Origin: Paralithodes platypus
Lineage: Eukaryota > Arthropoda > Malacostraca > Decapoda > Lithodidae
Assembly (NCBI GenBank): GCA_032716605.1
Contig: CM064495.1
Span: 26,195,760-26,259,759, forward strand
Length of the DNA stretch: 64,000 bases
Direction of reading: 5' to 3'
Position numbers and translations under genes: made by a program. The notes under the pieces were generated by a model. That model was given only the letters and a program-made list of their open reading frames with translations, did not search any database and was not told where the DNA came from. Position 1 is the first letter of the stretch; the number at the start of each line of letters is the position of its first letter. Below, piece after piece: positions 61,220-64,000 of the stretch.

Positions 61220-62338
61220 ATGGCGTCAATAAAAACCATCTACGAGGAAGCTGTAGAGCTAGGCCTCACTGAGGAGAACCGAGAAGGCTACATAGATAGT
61301 AGAAAGGCTGAGGAGGAAGAAAAGAGAGAGAGGGAGAAACGAGCACAGGATAGGGAGGAGGCTAAGGCAGCGAGGGAACACGAGGTGGCTATGGCTGAGA
61401 GGGCTAGGGAGGCTCACAGGGAAGAGGTGGCTATGGCTGAGAGGGCTAGGGAGGCTCACAGGGAAAAGGCGGCTGAGGCAGAGAGAGAGCATCAGAGGAA
61501 GCTCGATCTTGTTAAAGCTAAACCAGGGGATACGGGGGTCAACGGTCATGTGGATGCTCCTAAGGGGTTGCCACGCATCAAGCAGCCCATGTATAAGGTG
61601 GGTGATGATATAGAACCTTTCATAAGGAGGTTCGAAAGAACCGCAACGGCATATGCTCTTGACGAGACAGCCAAGGAAATACAATTCCTTTCACTCTTTG
61701 AGGGCCCGGCGCTCACACTGTTGAATCGCTTAGGGTCTGACAAGTCCGGTTATGGTGATATGAAGGCTGCGTTGGTCGAGGCATACGGGCTCACGGCACA
61801 GGCTGCCCGGCGGCAATTCGTATCTGCTAGGTTAGCTGAAAAGGAAACCGCTACCCAGTTCCTGGCTAGGCTTGAGGGTTATCTGGATGTCTGGGTAAAC
61901 AAGGATAAGACTCCTGACAGTAGGGATGGGTTACGTGATCTCTTCCTGCGAACGCAGTTTGAGCTGTCGGCTCCGAATGACCTCGTGGCCCAGTTCAAAC
62001 TGAGCAAGGTTACCTCGGCTAAGAGTATGGCGGCTGAGGCAGACGCATATTTTGAGGCCCACGGGTACCAGCGGCGGAGAATGTTGAACGAGGGCGGTAA
62101 CAAAGGCAAAGGCAACCCTGACCCGGGCCCCAAACAGGCCCAAGCAGGGGCACACGGGAAATGGAAGGGTCAGGGACCTCACAAGCCGAAATATTACTCC
62201 AACTTAAAGGGTCAACAGGGTCAACGGTGGTCTGGAGATAACCGTCAACAAAGTTCGGCCGCTGCTTCTCAGACTGTACAGGCAGACAGCAAGAATGGGG
62301 TGCCGACTAAATCACAAGGCACGGCCCACGACTTGTGA
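61220..62338 (+). CDS. Element B gag
   Basis: The frame is 372 residues from ATG 61220. Residues ~28-95 are a very charged helix, probably coiled coil, with EVAMAERAREAHRE duplicated. Residues ~115-290 resemble Ty3/gypsy capsid (IEPFIRRFERTATAYAL, EIQFLSLFEGPALTLLNRL, GDMKAALVEAYGL, ETATQFLARLEGYLDVWV). The basic Gly/Gln-rich tail lacks a CCHC knuckle, unlike element A. The frame ends in TGA at 62336-62338. Protease begins just downstream in the +1 frame. Gag forms the virus-like particle in the cytoplasm. Confidence 0.85.
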   Translation: MASIKTIYEEAVELGLTEENREGYIDSRKAEEEEKREREKRAQDREEAKAAREHEVAMAERAREAHREEVAMAERAREAHREKAAEAEREHQRKLDLVKAKPGDTGVNGHVDAPKGLPRIKQPMYKVGDDIEPFIRRFERTATAYALDETAKEIQFLSLFEGPALTLLNRLGSDKSGYGDMKAALVEAYGLTAQAARRQFVSARLAEKETATQFLARLEGYLDVWVNKDKTPDSRDGLRDLFLRTQFELSAPNDLVAQFKLSKVTSAKSMAAEADAYFEAHGYQRRRMLNEGGNKGKGNPDPGPKQAQAGAHGKWKGQGPHKPKYYSNLKGQQGQRWSGDNRQQSSAAASQTVQADSKNGVPTKSQGTAHDL

Positions 62339-62345
62339 CTTATAG

Positions 62346-64000
62346 CAGGGGGTGCTGGGATGGGAAAACAAAACAGGGTTCCTAGTGCAGCCAGGTAGAG
62401 TAGGGGGGGTATCCGTAGAGGCGCTTAGAGACAATGGGTCGTCTGGGTGTATCGTGCGGGACACTCTGGTCAAGCACCACCAATTCACGGGGCGAGGAAT
62501 CAACGTTCGCATGATCGATGGTTCCACCACCACAGTTCCCGAGGCGAGGGTGGAAATTGAATCTCCGTTTCTTTCTGGTAGCATCACAGCAGCCGTAATG
62601 CATGATCCAATTTATGACTTGATAGTGGGGAACGTCCGGGGTGCCAAGTACGGAACCACGAGCGAGATAGCCACCCAGACGGGGGCCGCAGCAGTCACTA
62701 GGGGCGTAGCCAAGGCACGGAAAGACCCGAAGCCGCTGGCGGTCACGACTTCCTCAGAGCTCGCGGAGAGTCAGGATGTTGTCCATGAGCAGCAGCAAGA
62801 CACATCCTTGGCAAGTGTTAGGGCAAAGCTTGGTGAGGCTGTCGTTGAAGGTGATAAGGGGCGTAAGTCGTGGGTTGCAGAGAAGGGAGGTCGGATCTAC
62901 CGTGTAGTGCAGTACCCTCACTCTGAGGAGCAGTGGCAGTTTGTGGTTCCCTTGAAGTATAGGACAGCCATCCTCAGGATGGGCCATGAGGGTAGCCTTG
63001 GAGGTCACATGGGTAGGCAGAAGACGCAGGATAGGGTTCAGGCGCAGTTTTATTGGCCTGGGATCGCGAGCGACGTCCGCAGATGGATTCGCTCCTGTGA
63101 CGTGTGCCAGAAGACCTGCGACCGAGGTCGAGTCAAGCCCGCACCGTTGAGTCCGTTGCCTGTCATCACGACAACCTTTGAGCAGTTAGGGGTGGACATT
63201 GTGGGTCCAATTCACCCTAGAGCCAGTGATGGGTCCCGATTCATCCTCACGCTAGTCGATTTCGGAACGAGGTGGCCAGAGGCGGTCGCTCTGAAGAATA
63301 TCGACACTACAACTGTTGCCGAGGCAATGTTGGAGGTCTTCTGTCGAGTAGGGATCCCCAAGCAAATACTGTCTGACAGAGGGACGCAGTTCACCTCTGC
63401 AATGATGGGGGAAGTACTCAGGCTGTTGTCTGTGAAGGGTCTGAAGACGACTCCGTACCACCCACAATGTAACGGGCTGGTCGAGCGCTTCAACGGGACA
63501 CTCAAGAAGATGCTGCGGCGGATGACAGCCGACCAACCAAAGGAGTGGCCTAGGTTCATTGCTCCGTTGCTCTTTGCATACCGGGAGGCTCCCCAGAGTT
63601 CGCTGAAGTTCTCTCCTTTCGAGCTTGTGTATGGTAGGACAGTCCGGGGTCCATTGCAGGTGTTGCGAGAGCTTTGGGACGGTGACGAGCCCAGCGAGGA
63701 AGTGAAGACCACTTACACCTATGTTCTCGATCTGGCTGAAAGGTTGAAGTCAACATGTGAACTAGCCAAAGTCGAGCTGACAAAGGCGAGAGAGGTGCAG
63801 AAGTCTTACTTCGATAAGAAGGCGAAGGTGCGCAGATTGGAGCCAGGTAGCAAGTGCTTGCTCCTTCTGCCCACTGCTCATAACAAACTGCTGGCCCAAT
63901 GGAAGGGTCCATATACGGTCATAGACAGAATGTCGGATGTAAATTACATTGTTCAGGTCGGGAATCACAAGAAGAGATTCCACATCAACATGCTTAAGGA
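62346..64000 (+). CDS. Element B pol: protease and integrase (incomplete at window end)
   Basis: The frame opens after TAG 62343-62345 and is open to the window end (over 550 codons). Protease-like start: VSVEALRDNGSSGCIV at 62409 on, with Asn at 62433-62435 where retropepsins have Thr or Ser in D(T/S)G, then DPIYDLIVGN. Integrase: H...GGHMG and CDVCQKTC zinc site, catalytic Asp 63195 (GVDIVGP), Asp 63375 (ILSDRGTQF) and Glu 63483 (GLVERFNGT), a D-35-E spacing. A GPY-type module follows (AQWKGPYTVIDRM). No RT lies between protease and integrase. How pol is expressed relative to gag is unclear, because a stop and a frame change separate them. Confidence 0.85.

Larger units (their letters stand above)
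59497..64000 (+). mobile_element. Ty3/gypsy retrotransposon B, PR-IN order, runs off the window
   Basis: LTR, tRNA-Arg-type primer site, leader, gag, protease and integrase are present. The element is inserted in the 3' LTR of element A and is therefore the youngest in this nest. Integrase follows protease without RT, as in element A, so RT and RNase H are expected beyond 64000. Confidence 0.9.

Noticed and set aside
61259..61684. Minus-strand 141-codon ORF
   Set aside because: It is the shadow of the charged repeat in element B gag on the other strand.

Overview
The window is a eukaryotic, almost certainly invertebrate-animal, intergenic region made of transposable elements nested inside one another. 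I found no host gene, tRNA, rRNA, operon or CRISPR array. The element mix (CR1-like, I-like and RTE-like LINEs, DIRS, Ty3/gypsy, BEL/Pao, Tigger/pogo, piggyBac), together with simple sequence rich in TAGGCCTA, TACAGTACTGTA and TCTA repeats, would fit an arthropod such as a decapod crustacean. That placement is an inference with low certainty.

Left part (1-12.5 kb): a diverged minisatellite rich in CCCGGGTACC, then a dispersed repeat present twice. Tigger-1 (1910-9420) is broken by a CR1-like LINE and by two short TTAA-flanked elements. Tigger-2 (9564-12263) sits at a TA inside the second copy of the dispersed repeat.

Middle (12.5-25.8 kb): a badly decayed DIRS element, a CR1-like LINE remnant, two copies of a 480-bp TTAA-flanked element, two tandem repeat arrays, and a second DIRS copy that is 5' truncated and much better preserved.

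25.8-38 kb: a TA-flanked inverted-repeat transposon holds a full-length I-like LINE with a 14-bp target duplication. Short inverted-repeat elements, a perfect 31-bp-arm palindrome, a 240-bp tandem repeat and a diverged TTAA element follow.

38-64 kb: an RTE-like LINE fragment, then a four-deep nest. A minus-strand BEL/Pao element carries Tigger-3 and TTAA elements in its 3' LTR and a piggyBac element in its integrase gene. The piggyBac element (45649 to past 52463) is split by a LINE and cut by Ty3/gypsy element A (52464-59496). The 3' LTR of A is cut by Ty3/gypsy element B (59497 to beyond the window). In both gypsy elements integrase follows protease directly, with no reverse transcriptase between them, and in A an RT remnant lies after integrase.

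The TTAA-flanked short elements look like non-autonomous piggyBac derivatives. One family shares its terminal 18 bp with the piggyBac end at 45645, and its members carry paired palindromic modules near one end whose symmetry persists although their sequence changes.
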